Shown one piece after another: positions 1-7,534 of a stretch of 54,669 bases of DNA. The notes beneath the pieces are model-generated. The model had not been told where the DNA came from. It did no database searches and saw only the letters and a program-made list of their open reading frames with translations. Position 1 is the stretch's first letter. Each line of letters begins with the position of its first letter. This DNA is from Acidobacteriota bacterium (GTDB lineage Bacteria; Acidobacteriota; Blastocatellia; Pyrinomonadales; Pyrinomonadaceae). A program made the translations under genes and the position numbers. The stretch is from NCBI GenBank assembly GCA_019639235.1, contig JAHBSG010000027.1, positions 1 to 54,669 on the forward strand, written 5' to 3'.

Positions 1-63
1 CGCGGTGTGCGGGCATTTGTTCGCGGCGAATCTTTATCTGACGTTGCACGCAAGGCCGGCTAG
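1..63 (+). CDS. C-terminal end of a truncated upstream gene
   Basis: The first reading frame is open from base 1 to a TAG at 61-63 and encodes about 20 residues ending SLSDVARKAG. That is compatible with the last helix of a larger protein that starts outside the window. No function can be assigned from so short a piece. The following gene starts 50 bases later with its own Shine-Dalgarno sequence. Confidence 0.35.
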   Translation, partial: RGVRAFVRGESLSDVARKAG

Positions 64-113
64 GCTGGCCCGTTCTATTCACATAGTTCGTCTGAACTGA
101 TGGAGGAATAGAA

Positions 114-1109
114 ATGAAAAGACTCTCTCTGGCCGCCCTTCTTCTTGCTTCCCTTTTGTTCTCAGCCTGTGGTGCGAGCGAACGCTCTGGTAGTTTGGGC
201 TCGCCGACCTCTGTAACGAGCGAACCTGAATATCAGAACGCTTCCTCAGCAAACACTGCTCCGGCGAGCGTTGCCGATCAGGCCCGCAAGACAGGCGGCG
301 GAGGCGGCGGTGGAAGAAATGAGCCCGCGGCCGAAACGATCTCGGTCGATCAGGCATCCGCCTCGCAGCAAACGACCGTTCCGGCCGACCGCAAGATAAT
401 CCGCAATGCCGAGCTAGACCTCGAATCCGAAGCTCCCGACGAAGCCCAGACCCGCATCACTGCGATAGCAGAGCAAATGGGCGGCTTTGTCGTCGAATCG
501 CAGCAAAGCTCGAGCGATGTTCGTTCGTCCCGCCGCGACATCGTTTCGATGACCATTCGTGTGCCTTCGGCAAAGTTTGGCGAAACGCTTGAAGCGATCC
601 GGAATGCCTCGGGCCGCGTCGTCGTTGAGTCCGTGAAAGGGCAAGACGTAACGCAGGAGTTCATCGACATCGAGGCACGGCTCAAGGCCCAGCAGGCTCT
701 CGAGGCTCAGTTTACTGAGATAATGAAGCGTGCCAATACGGTCGAAGACGCGCTCGAGGTTCAGCGGCAGCTTGCCGTCGTCCGCGGCGAGATCGAAAAG
801 ATCGAGGGCCGCAAGCGATTCCTTGAGAATCAATCGAGCCTCTCGACCATCAAGCTCCGCATCCGCACACCGGCGGTCATTTCCGCGGGCGGCCCGGGCT
901 TCTTCACGCGGCTGACGGATTCGATCAATACGGGCCTTGATTCCGCACTTGATTTCGTTCTCGGCCTGATCACGGTCCTGATCGCCGCATTACCGTTTCT
1001 TTTGTTCATCTGCTTGCCCGCATACCTTATCTCTCGATACTTTTGGAGAAAGGCTCGGCGGCGGATGACCGCGGCGAAGATCATCGAGGAAGAACTCAAG
1101 GGCGAATGA
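114..1109 (+). CDS. DUF4349 domain lipoprotein
   Basis: Predicted 331-residue lipoprotein. The N-terminus is a short basic and hydrophobic signal ending in a lipobox (LFSAC, Cys at about residue 19). A low-complexity Ser/Ala/Gly linker runs to about residue 90. The central domain (about 95-255) has the DUF4349 pattern: RKIIRNAELDLE, a GGFV strand, IRVPSAKF, and a charged coiled-coil segment (LKAQQALEAQFTEIMKR ... VEDALEVQRQLAVVRGEIEKIEGR). A single C-terminal membrane helix follows (about 285-305) with a basic cytoplasmic tail. A strong AGGAGGAA-like site (gatggaggaatag) precedes the ATG at 114. The stop overlaps the next gene by ATGA, so the two are probably co-translated. DUF4349 proteins have no established enzymatic function; an envelope role is inferred. 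Confidence 0.85.
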   Translation: MKRLSLAALLLASLLFSACGASERSGSLGSPTSVTSEPEYQNASSANTAPASVADQARKTGGGGGGGRNEPAAETISVDQASASQQTTVPADRKIIRNAELDLESEAPDEAQTRITAIAEQMGGFVVESQQSSSDVRSSRRDIVSMTIRVPSAKFGETLEAIRNASGRVVVESVKGQDVTQEFIDIEARLKAQQALEAQFTEIMKRANTVEDALEVQRQLAVVRGEIEKIEGRKRFLENQSSLSTIKLRIRTPAVISAGGPGFFTRLTDSINTGLDSALDFVLGLITVLIAALPFLLFICLPAYLISRYFWRKARRRMTAAKIIEEELKGE

Positions 1110-1333
1110 ATTGGGAAAAAGCATTTCAGGCGATGGCGGTCTTGCTGGCAGCGGCCGCCATTTATTTTTTCTGGGCCGGTAATACAGATTGGACGTTTGC
1201 CGCCGGTGTATTGGGTGCGGTCGCGTTCTTTCTGAGCGTTCGGGTACAGGTCAAGGGACGCAACCGCGTCCGAGAAGCCGAGCGCTTGGCCGCAGAAGCT
1301 GAAGATCAGTCGCCCGGCGAAGAAGGCCAATGA
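1106..1333 (+). CDS. small two-helix membrane protein
   Basis: A 75-residue protein starting at the ATG that overlaps the DUF4349 stop (ATGA at 1106-1109), a typical translational-coupling arrangement. Longer in-frame starts upstream would lie inside the DUF4349 gene. It contains two hydrophobic segments (about residues 8-22 and 28-45) separated by a short WAGNTDW turn, then a basic stretch and an acidic Glu/Ala-rich tail. No family was recognised. Tight coupling suggests it works with the DUF4349 lipoprotein in the envelope (inference). Confidence 0.65.
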   Translation: MNWEKAFQAMAVLLAAAAIYFFWAGNTDWTFAAGVLGAVAFFLSVRVQVKGRNRVREAERLAAEAEDQSPGEEGQ

Positions 1334-1411
1334 GACTTCTGCCTCTGTCTTGACGCGTTCAAAGTTAGACACGGTTTCCGCATTTCAGCCCCGGCCGCGT
1401 CTCAATGATTT

Positions 1412-2677
1412 ATGGCAAAGATCGTCCTCGCAACCTTCGGCTCGCTCGGCGACCTTCACCCAAAGATAGCTCTCGGCATTGAACTCGAGCGTCGCGGCCA
1501 CGATGTCTCCATCGCCGCGATGGAGTTTTACCGCGAAAAGATCGGCCAGATCGGGCTCGGCTTTCACCCGATGGCGCCGCACCTTGACCCCAACGACGAT
1601 TCGCTGGCAAAGGACCTGATGGACAACGACACGGGGTCGGAGACCATCTTGCGGGAGATCATAATGCCGAGCCTGCCGGCAATGTACGACGACCTTGTCG
1701 CGGCGACCGCCGGTGCCGACCTCGTCATCTCGGGCGAGATCACTTACGCCATCAAATCGCTGGTCGAGACGACCGATATCAAATGGGTCTCGACGACGCT
1801 TTCGCCGATCGCTTTCTTTTCAAATTACGACCCGCCGGTGCCGCCGCCGGCACCGTGGTTTGAGAATCTGCGATTTCTCGGGCCTGCATTTCATGGGCTC
1901 GTCTTCTCCTTCGCCAAAAGGCAGACACATTCGTGGCTCGCAGACTACCGGAAGTTTCGCCGCAGCCTCGGCCTTAGCGAGGACCACGACCCGATCTTTG
2001 CGGGCAAGTTTTCGCGAGACGCTCACCTTGCGATGTTTTCAAGCGTGCTTGGCGAGCCGCAGCCCGATTGGCCGCCGCATACATTGCAGACCGGCTTTTG
2101 CTTTTACGACGGGCAGGCCGATAGCGGCAAGATGCCCGAAGGCCTCGAAGACTTTCTCGATTCCGGCGAGCCGCCGATCGTTTTCACACTTGGCTCGGCG
2201 GCTGTAATGGACCCGGGCGAGTTCTTTAACGAGAGCATTAAGGCCGCGAAAAAGCTGAAGCGGCGGGCGGTAATGGTATACGGCATTTTCAACGAACCGC
2301 CGGAGGGCCTGACGGATGACGTTGTCGGTTTTGACTACGCGCCATATTCGCTCATATTTCCCCGAGCGGCATGTGTCGTCCATCAGGGCGGAGTCGGTAC
2401 GACCGGGCAGGTGCTTCGAGCCGGAGTGCCGCACGTGATAATGCCCTACGGCCACGACCAGCCGGACAACGCTGCTCGCTGCCGCCGGGCCGGCGTCGCC
2501 GAGATCGTTCGGCGAGGCAATTACACCGCGGACGCTGCCGCAAAAACGATCGACCGGTTACTCGGCGACCCGTCCTATCGAACAAAAGCCCGTGAACTAG
2601 CGGCCGTCGTTGCCACTGAGGGCGGAACGGCTGCGGCCTGTGACCGCATCGAGAAAGTTTTAAACTCCGCATCGTAA
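1412..2677 (+). CDS. GT1 (UGT/MGT-type) glycosyltransferase
   Basis: 421 residues, the usual size for bacterial GT-B glycosyltransferases of family GT1 (macroside/UGT type). The N-terminus has the expected KIVLATFGSLGDLHPKIALGIEL strand-loop-helix with the GSLGDLHP loop. The C-terminal half carries the sugar-nucleotide signature: FTLGSAAV at the start of the domain, then HQGGVGTTGQVLRAGVPHVIMPYGHDQPDNAAR, with the D-Q pair that contacts the nucleotide sugar. No signal peptide, so cytosolic or peripheral. The acceptor cannot be read from sequence; lipids, carotenoids or secondary metabolites are typical for the family. It stands 78 bases after the previous gene and 24 bases before the next. 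Confidence 0.88.
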   Translation: MAKIVLATFGSLGDLHPKIALGIELERRGHDVSIAAMEFYREKIGQIGLGFHPMAPHLDPNDDSLAKDLMDNDTGSETILREIIMPSLPAMYDDLVAATAGADLVISGEITYAIKSLVETTDIKWVSTTLSPIAFFSNYDPPVPPPAPWFENLRFLGPAFHGLVFSFAKRQTHSWLADYRKFRRSLGLSEDHDPIFAGKFSRDAHLAMFSSVLGEPQPDWPPHTLQTGFCFYDGQADSGKMPEGLEDFLDSGEPPIVFTLGSAAVMDPGEFFNESIKAAKKLKRRAVMVYGIFNEPPEGLTDDVVGFDYAPYSLIFPRAACVVHQGGVGTTGQVLRAGVPHVIMPYGHDQPDNAARCRRAGVAEIVRRGNYTADAAAKTIDRLLGDPSYRTKARELAAVVATEGGTAAACDRIEKVLNSAS

Positions 2678-2701
2678 ACGCTAAGATTAAGTTTTAGCGT
2701 T

Positions 2702-4639
2702 ATGCGAACACTCCGGGCAGAACAACTCAGCGTCAGACCGCCGATCGCGGCTTTCCTCGTGCTCTTTTTGGCACTCGCGGGAGCGTTCCCGCTCTTTGCG
2801 CAAGAGGCCCCGGTCGATCCGGACGAGATCGCCGCTAGATTCTCGCTTCCTCGGGTCGCATCCGCCGAAGAGTTTGCCAAGGTCGCCCGGACGCTTCACC
2901 CCGAAACGCCCTATTCGCTTCCGCACGCGATGTTCTTCATCGACCGCAAGGAAGGCAACCGAATATACTACGCCGATTCGAACCGCTATCGCTTTCACAA
3001 GGATTTTCTGCTGGCGACGTATCTCGTCCCGCGTGGTGCCGACGTCTTTGGCCCGATCTATATCGATGAGGATCGTCGGTTCATTGTCGGGACGGTCGCC
3101 TTTCAACGGACGGTCGATAAATACACATGGGAAATATGGGAAGGCGATATGGCGACGGCCGAGCACCTGAGAACGGCGCACGAGGTGATCAACAGGACGT
3201 TCTTCACCGAGGTCGCCTATAAGCCAAACTCGACGCGGCAGGAAGAGCTTTCCGCGGGGCTCGGATTTCCGCGGGTGCTTCAGAGCGAGATAATCAAGAA
3301 TCAGGAGTACGTAGCTCTTAACCCCGGACGCGCCGTCGGACGTATCCACGTGATCGAAAAGCTGGATGACACGGTCGAGATCGGCGATAACGAGATAGTC
3401 GTTCTGAAAGAACTGCCGATGTCGCTGCCGCCCGTCCGCGGGATCATCGTAGCAAAGCCCTCGTCGCCGCTCTCGCACGTAAACATCCTCGCCAAGGGCT
3501 GGAACGTGCCAAACGTTTACATCAAGGACGCCGACAAGCTATTCAAGGACAAGCATTCGTTTGTTTGGGAGCTTGAGGCGACGATGACCGAATACAAGTT
3601 TCGGCCCGCCGATACAGAACTACTGCGAACCGAATTCAAGTCGCCGGACCAGCAAATACCGCCGGTCAACATGGAGGTGACAAAGCTCACGGGCCTCAAG
3701 GAAATGCGGCGGACTGACAGCGTTGCCTTCGGTGCTAAAGCTGCAAATCTCGGCGAGATATTCCACGCAAAAGTCCCCGGCATCACGGTCCCGGACGGCT
3801 TCTCGATCCCCTTCTACTGGTACGACAAATTCATGAAGGACAACGGCCTCGACAAGGTCGTTGACAAGCTGCTCGAGGATTACGATTTCATCCACAATCC
3901 GCGGTACCGAAGAGAGAAACTCGAAGAACTCCGAACCGCTATCCAGAACGGCAAGTTTGACCCCGCTCTTCGCCGCCAGGTGCTTGCCCGCTGGCGGACG
4001 CAGTTGCGTTATGCGCCGGTATTTGTCCGAAGCTCATCGAACGCCGAGGACCTGCCCAATTTCTCCGGTGCCGGGCTCTACTCGAGTGCATTCAATATCC
4101 GAACGGCGGATCAGATGCTCGCCGGCATCAAGAAGGTCTGGGGCTCGCTCTGGAACGCGCGGGCTTATGAATCACGCACTCGCAATTACGTGAGCCAGGA
4201 CGACGTCTATATGTCGGCGCTGATCCAGGTCGGTGTCGATATGGAAAAAGGCGGCGTGCTGATCACCAAAGACCCGTATAACAATGTGAAGGGCGATGCC
4301 GTTTATATCAGCTCGGTCTGCGGCCATAATTCGCGTGTGGTCAACAACAGCGGCATCCCTGAGCAGATACTTTTCCTCGGCGAAACGAGCTCGATCTCGG
4401 TCGTCACGCTCTCCGATCAGGAGAACGCCCTTCGCTTTGATGCCCGCGGCGACCTCAAGCAGGTTGTCGATAAATGTGCCGGCCCGGGCGGCCGCGTTAT
4501 CAGCGATGCCGAGGTAAAGCGGCTCGTCGATGCCGCAAAGCTGATAACCGTGGCGTTCGATTCGGTGCCGCAGGATATCGAATGGGGCATAATGCGCGGT
4601 AGAATATACGTAGTTCAAACACGGCCATACGCCGATTAG
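2702..4639 (+). CDS. exported PEP/pyruvate-binding (dikinase-like) protein
   Basis: 645 residues. Residues 1-35 look like a Sec signal peptide (basic start, then IAAFLVLFLALAGAFPLFAQ, with cleavage after a FAQ/E-type site). A region of about 200 residues of unknown fold follows. Next is a phosphohistidine swivelling segment (about 235-280; GIIVAKPSSPLSHVNILAKG, with the His in SHVNI). Then comes a PPDK/PEP-synthase ATP-grasp domain (about 345-640) with VFVRSSSNAEDLPNFSGAGLY and DIEWGI near the end. The order, phospho-His domain before the ATP-binding domain with no TIM-barrel, is like the catalytic half of glucan-water dikinases rather than PpsA. An exported dikinase is puzzling because there is no ATP in the periplasm; see findings. 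Substrate unknown. Confidence 0.8.
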   Translation: MRTLRAEQLSVRPPIAAFLVLFLALAGAFPLFAQEAPVDPDEIAARFSLPRVASAEEFAKVARTLHPETPYSLPHAMFFIDRKEGNRIYYADSNRYRFHKDFLLATYLVPRGADVFGPIYIDEDRRFIVGTVAFQRTVDKYTWEIWEGDMATAEHLRTAHEVINRTFFTEVAYKPNSTRQEELSAGLGFPRVLQSEIIKNQEYVALNPGRAVGRIHVIEKLDDTVEIGDNEIVVLKELPMSLPPVRGIIVAKPSSPLSHVNILAKGWNVPNVYIKDADKLFKDKHSFVWELEATMTEYKFRPADTELLRTEFKSPDQQIPPVNMEVTKLTGLKEMRRTDSVAFGAKAANLGEIFHAKVPGITVPDGFSIPFYWYDKFMKDNGLDKVVDKLLEDYDFIHNPRYRREKLEELRTAIQNGKFDPALRRQVLARWRTQLRYAPVFVRSSSNAEDLPNFSGAGLYSSAFNIRTADQMLAGIKKVWGSLWNARAYESRTRNYVSQDDVYMSALIQVGVDMEKGGVLITKDPYNNVKGDAVYISSVCGHNSRVVNNSGIPEQILFLGETSSISVVTLSDQENALRFDARGDLKQVVDKCAGPGGRVISDAEVKRLVDAAKLITVAFDSVPQDIEWGIMRGRIYVVQTRPYAD

Positions 4640-4665
4640 ATTTAGCTGATTTTTTGGAGACGATT

Positions 4666-5193
4666 ATGAGAAAGATCTCTTTGGCCATTATTGCAGGTTC
4701 GCTTTTCGCAGCCGGCTGTAATTCAGCCGGTGCGGACCGTGCCGCCGCGGACAATACCGCAAATGCTCCGATGCGCTCCGAACGGATGGAACCGACAACG
4801 CAGCATACCTTCGAGAATATGCCCGAAAAACCCGCCGGGCCCGTAAAGCCGACCGGAGGAAAATGGAGTGCCGCGGGCGACCCGATCGATACGACCGACT
4901 TTGACAAGGCGATCGCCGACGCCGAAAAGAACCTGAAGGCAAAGCCGAGCGATGCAGCCGCAAAAACCGCAGCCGTCGAGGCTTACTTCAAGCGCGGATT
5001 TGCCTTGACCGAGGCCCGGCAATACGCCTCGGCACTCGGCGACTACCGCCGGGCACTCAAGCTGGACCCGAACCACGAGGAGTCGAAGAAATGGCAGCAG
5101 CAGATCATCGGCATCTACGAGATGATGAAGAAGGAATACCCGAAGCCGGGCGAAGAGCCGGCACCGCTGCCCTTCAAGAAAGAAGGGGCTTGA
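4666..5193 (+). CDS. TPR-containing lipoprotein
   Basis: 175 residues from the ATG at 4666, which has TTGGAG six bases upstream. An in-frame TTG at 4654 lies inside that ribosome site and is less likely to be the start. The N-terminus MRKISLAIIAGSLFAAGC is a lipoprotein signal with lipobox FAAGC. A disordered stretch follows, then a tetratricopeptide-like helical pair (about 85-150: DKAIADAEKNLKAKPSDAA ... YASALGDYRRALKLDPNHEESKKWQQQ). TPRs mediate protein contacts, so a periplasmic scaffold role is inferred. It lies 26 bases after the dikinase-like gene and is probably co-transcribed with it. Confidence 0.75.
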   Translation: MRKISLAIIAGSLFAAGCNSAGADRAAADNTANAPMRSERMEPTTQHTFENMPEKPAGPVKPTGGKWSAAGDPIDTTDFDKAIADAEKNLKAKPSDAAAKTAAVEAYFKRGFALTEARQYASALGDYRRALKLDPNHEESKKWQQQIIGIYEMMKKEYPKPGEEPAPLPFKKEGA

Positions 5194-5200
5194 GGGCCAA

Positions 5201-5352
5201 AGTAGAAAAGTGAAAGAGTGAAAAGGTGAAAAAGGGGCGGAGCGTCCACTTCTCCGGCAGAAAGTGTTAGTTTTCCGAGCTAAACTCCTACCTTTTTCCC
5301 TTTTTTCACTTTCACCGCGTTTTCACTTTTTGACGTTTTCACTTTTTCACCA
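5201..5352 (+). repeat. inverted pair of degenerate 8-bp tandem arrays
   Basis: The gap before efp holds four octamers of type AGTGAAAA at 5201-5232. A non-repetitive core of about 58 bp follows. A longer array of the reverse-complement type (TTTTTCAC) runs from about 5291 to 5352. The two arms are mutually complementary and could fold as one long imperfect hairpin. No open frame spans them. The layout matches the 9-bp pair on the other side of efp. Confidence 0.75.
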
Positions 5353-5405
5353 GCATTCAATAAACTTTTAGATTCGAATTTAAGATCTTATCTGACGAAA
5401 CTTTT

Positions 5406-5969
5406 ATGGCTATTTCAGCAAACGATATCAGAAAAGGAATGGTGATCCTCCATGAAGGAGCACCGGTCAAGGTGATGGACTTTCATCACCACACGCCCGG
5501 CAACTTGCGGGCAATGGTTCAAGCACGCCTTCGCAACTTGCTTACGGGCAATTCGTTCGAGTACCGCTTTCGGTCAAATGACTCGCTCGAACGCGTTATC
5601 CTCGAGCAGCACAAGATGGAATATCTGTATTCGGACGGCACGCACCACCACTTCATGAACCAGGAAAATTTTGAACAGGTGGCGCTTACCGAAGAGGAAC
5701 TCGGCGATGCGGCCCAGTGGCTGATGCCGGGCCTGACCATCGAGGTCGAGTTCTACAACGGCACGCCGATCGGCGTACAGCTTCCGGCCTCGATGGAGCT
5801 GACCGTGACCGAGACCGAGCCGCAGCTCAAGGGAGCTACCGCTTCGAACTCGAACAAGCCCGCCACACTTGAGAATGGCGTAACGCTGATGGTCCCGCCA
5901 TTTATCACTGAGGGTGAAAAGATAAAGGTCAACCCGACCGAATCGCGGTATATGGAAAGAGTTAAGTAG
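5406..5969 (+). CDS. efp: translation elongation factor P
   Basis: 187 residues, the normal EF-P length, with the three beta-barrel domains (KOW-like N-domain, OB domain from about residue 68, C-terminal OB from about 130 ending in IKVNPTESRYMERVK). EF-P binds between the P and E sites of the ribosome and relieves stalling at polyproline; several proteins here are proline-rich. The loop that carries the modified Lys34 or Arg32 in other bacteria reads HHHTPGNLRA. The aligned residue is Asn33, with no Lys, so lysylation or rhamnosylation of that position is not possible. From memory this NLRA tip is shared by other acidobacterial EF-Ps. It is flanked on both sides by intergenic inverted repeat arrays. 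Confidence 0.95.
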   Translation: MAISANDIRKGMVILHEGAPVKVMDFHHHTPGNLRAMVQARLRNLLTGNSFEYRFRSNDSLERVILEQHKMEYLYSDGTHHHFMNQENFEQVALTEEELGDAAQWLMPGLTIEVEFYNGTPIGVQLPASMELTVTETEPQLKGATASNSNKPATLENGVTLMVPPFITEGEKIKVNPTESRYMERVK

Positions 5970-6162
5970 TCTGGGAAGTCTGGAAAGTCTAGGATGTCTT
6001 GTCAGTCTGGTGATTTATTGCAATAGAGAGTTTTCGAAGTCTTAAACAAAGCACGTTGCCTCAATACCCCGTGACTTCCTGGACTTCCTGGACCTCCTAG
6101 ACTAACGTGACTTCCTAGACTGACAAGACTTTCTAGACTTTCCAGACTGACATGACTTCCTA
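5968..6162 (+). repeat. inverted pair of degenerate 9-bp tandem arrays
   Basis: Directly after the efp stop are five 9-bp units of type AGTCTGGAA (5968-6012). A 60-bp core (6013-6072) separates them from ten 9-bp units of type GACTTCCTA (6073-6162). The second array is the reverse complement type of the first, so the whole 195 bp can form a cruciform or RNA hairpin with a looped core. Unit boundaries keep the 9-bp phase exactly over ten copies. It occupies nearly the entire efp-waaA gap. Confidence 0.85.
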
Positions 6163-6176
6163 GACCGTCCGCGGCA

Positions 6177-7499
6177 ATGTACTTCATCTACAGCATCTTG
6201 CTCTCCGCTGCATTCGTGCTGATGCTGCCGCTGTTCCTCTTGCGGCGCGAGAAGTATGCCGCCGGGTTCAAGCAGCGGCTTGGCAATTATCCCGAATTCA
6301 AACACGACGGCCGCAAGGTCATCTGGCTCCATTGCGTCTCGGTCGGCGAGGCGAATGCCGCAAGGCCGCTGGTCGATGGACTGCTCAGCGAATTTCCCGG
6401 CCATCGAGTAGTGATCTCAACCACAACAAAGACCGGGCAGGAACTCGCGGAGAAGATCTTTGCTGGCAAGGCCGATGGGGTTTTTTATTTTCCTTTCGAT
6501 TGGAAATTCTCTGTCCGGCGGGCGCTGAACCACTTCAAGCCTTCGGCCGTTTTGTTGATGGAAACCGAGATCTGGCCGCGGTTCATCCATGAAGCAAAAC
6601 TCGCCGGGGCAAAGGTCGCGATAGTCAACGGCCGGCTCTCGGAACGCTCGTTCGGCAGATACCAGAAGGTCCGCGGCTTTCTGAAACGCGTGCTTGCCGA
6701 TGTCGATCTTGCACTGATGCAGGGCGGCGACGACGCCAACCGCCTTATCTCGCTCGGGCTTGCCGCCGCAAAGGCGAAAGTCACCGGCAACATGAAATTT
6801 GACGTCGCCGATGACCCCCGGGATGCGGAAATAGCCGCCGCGCTCAATGAGCGTTTTCGGTTCGATGACGGCAGGACCGTTATCGCCGCCGCAAGTACAC
6901 ACGACCCCGAAGAGCGTTGGCTGCTTGATGCGTTCTGCTCGATTCTCGCGGGCGATGCGAAGATAAAGCCGCGGCTTGTCATCGTACCGCGGCACCCGGA
7001 AAGATTCGCCGATGTTGCACGGCTTCTTCGCGAATTTCGCGATGATGACGCCTGCGAATACAAGCGTTACCGCGTTGCCCGCCGAAGCGAGGCCCCAAGC
7101 GAAGCGGACGCCGAGGCCGACATCATCCTGCTCGACTCGATCGGCGAGCTGCGTGCTCTCTATCGGCTGACCACGATCGCTTTCGTCGGCGGTTCGCTCA
7201 TCCCGCACGGCGGCCAGAGCGTGCTCGAACCCGCGGCCGCCGGCAACGCCATCATCACCGGGCCGCACACATTCAACTTCACCGACGTGGTGCGCGTTTT
7301 CCTTGAGAACAACGCCGTTGTCCAGCTTCCCGAACAGACGAATGAGGCTATTCCCGACGACCTTTTCATGCAAATCTCAGACCTGCTCGAAGAACCCGAG
7401 GAACGCGCCGAACTTGCCCGCAACGCCCGGGCCGTTATGGAAGCAAACCGCGGTGCGACCGCGAACACCGTCGAACTTCTAAAGCATTTTCTAAACTGA
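6177..7499 (+). CDS. waaA: 3-deoxy-D-manno-octulosonic acid (Kdo) transferase
   Basis: 440 residues, typical for WaaA/KdtA, which transfers Kdo from CMP-Kdo to lipid A precursors at the inner membrane. The N-terminal segment YFIYSILLSAAFVLMLPLFLL is the usual membrane anchor. The family signature WLHCVSVGEANAARPL (about 55-70) includes the catalytic Glu of GE. ETEIWPRFIHEAKLAGAKVAIVNGRLSERS lies in the N-terminal Rossmann domain. FVGGSLIPHGGQSVLEPAAAGNAIITGPH is the CMP-Kdo-binding signature of the C-terminal domain. Its presence indicates an LPS-bearing outer membrane. The next gene, a second glycosyltransferase, starts 35 bases downstream. Confidence 0.95.
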   Translation: MYFIYSILLSAAFVLMLPLFLLRREKYAAGFKQRLGNYPEFKHDGRKVIWLHCVSVGEANAARPLVDGLLSEFPGHRVVISTTTKTGQELAEKIFAGKADGVFYFPFDWKFSVRRALNHFKPSAVLLMETEIWPRFIHEAKLAGAKVAIVNGRLSERSFGRYQKVRGFLKRVLADVDLALMQGGDDANRLISLGLAAAKAKVTGNMKFDVADDPRDAEIAAALNERFRFDDGRTVIAAASTHDPEERWLLDAFCSILAGDAKIKPRLVIVPRHPERFADVARLLREFRDDDACEYKRYRVARRSEAPSEADAEADIILLDSIGELRALYRLTTIAFVGGSLIPHGGQSVLEPAAAGNAIITGPHTFNFTDVVRVFLENNAVVQLPEQTNEAIPDDLFMQISDLLEEPEERAELARNARAVMEANRGATANTVELLKHFLN

Positions 7500-7500
7500 T

Positions 7501-7528
7501 AACTTTCAACTTAGAACTTTTAACTGTT
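7501..7528 (+). repeat. short 7-bp tandem run
   Basis: Between waaA and the next glycosyltransferase are four consecutive heptamers of type AACTTTC (AACTTTC, AACTTAG, AACTTTT, AACTGTT). It is a small example of the short-period arrays found in other gaps of the window. Confidence 0.55.
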
Positions 7529-7534
7529 CTATAA

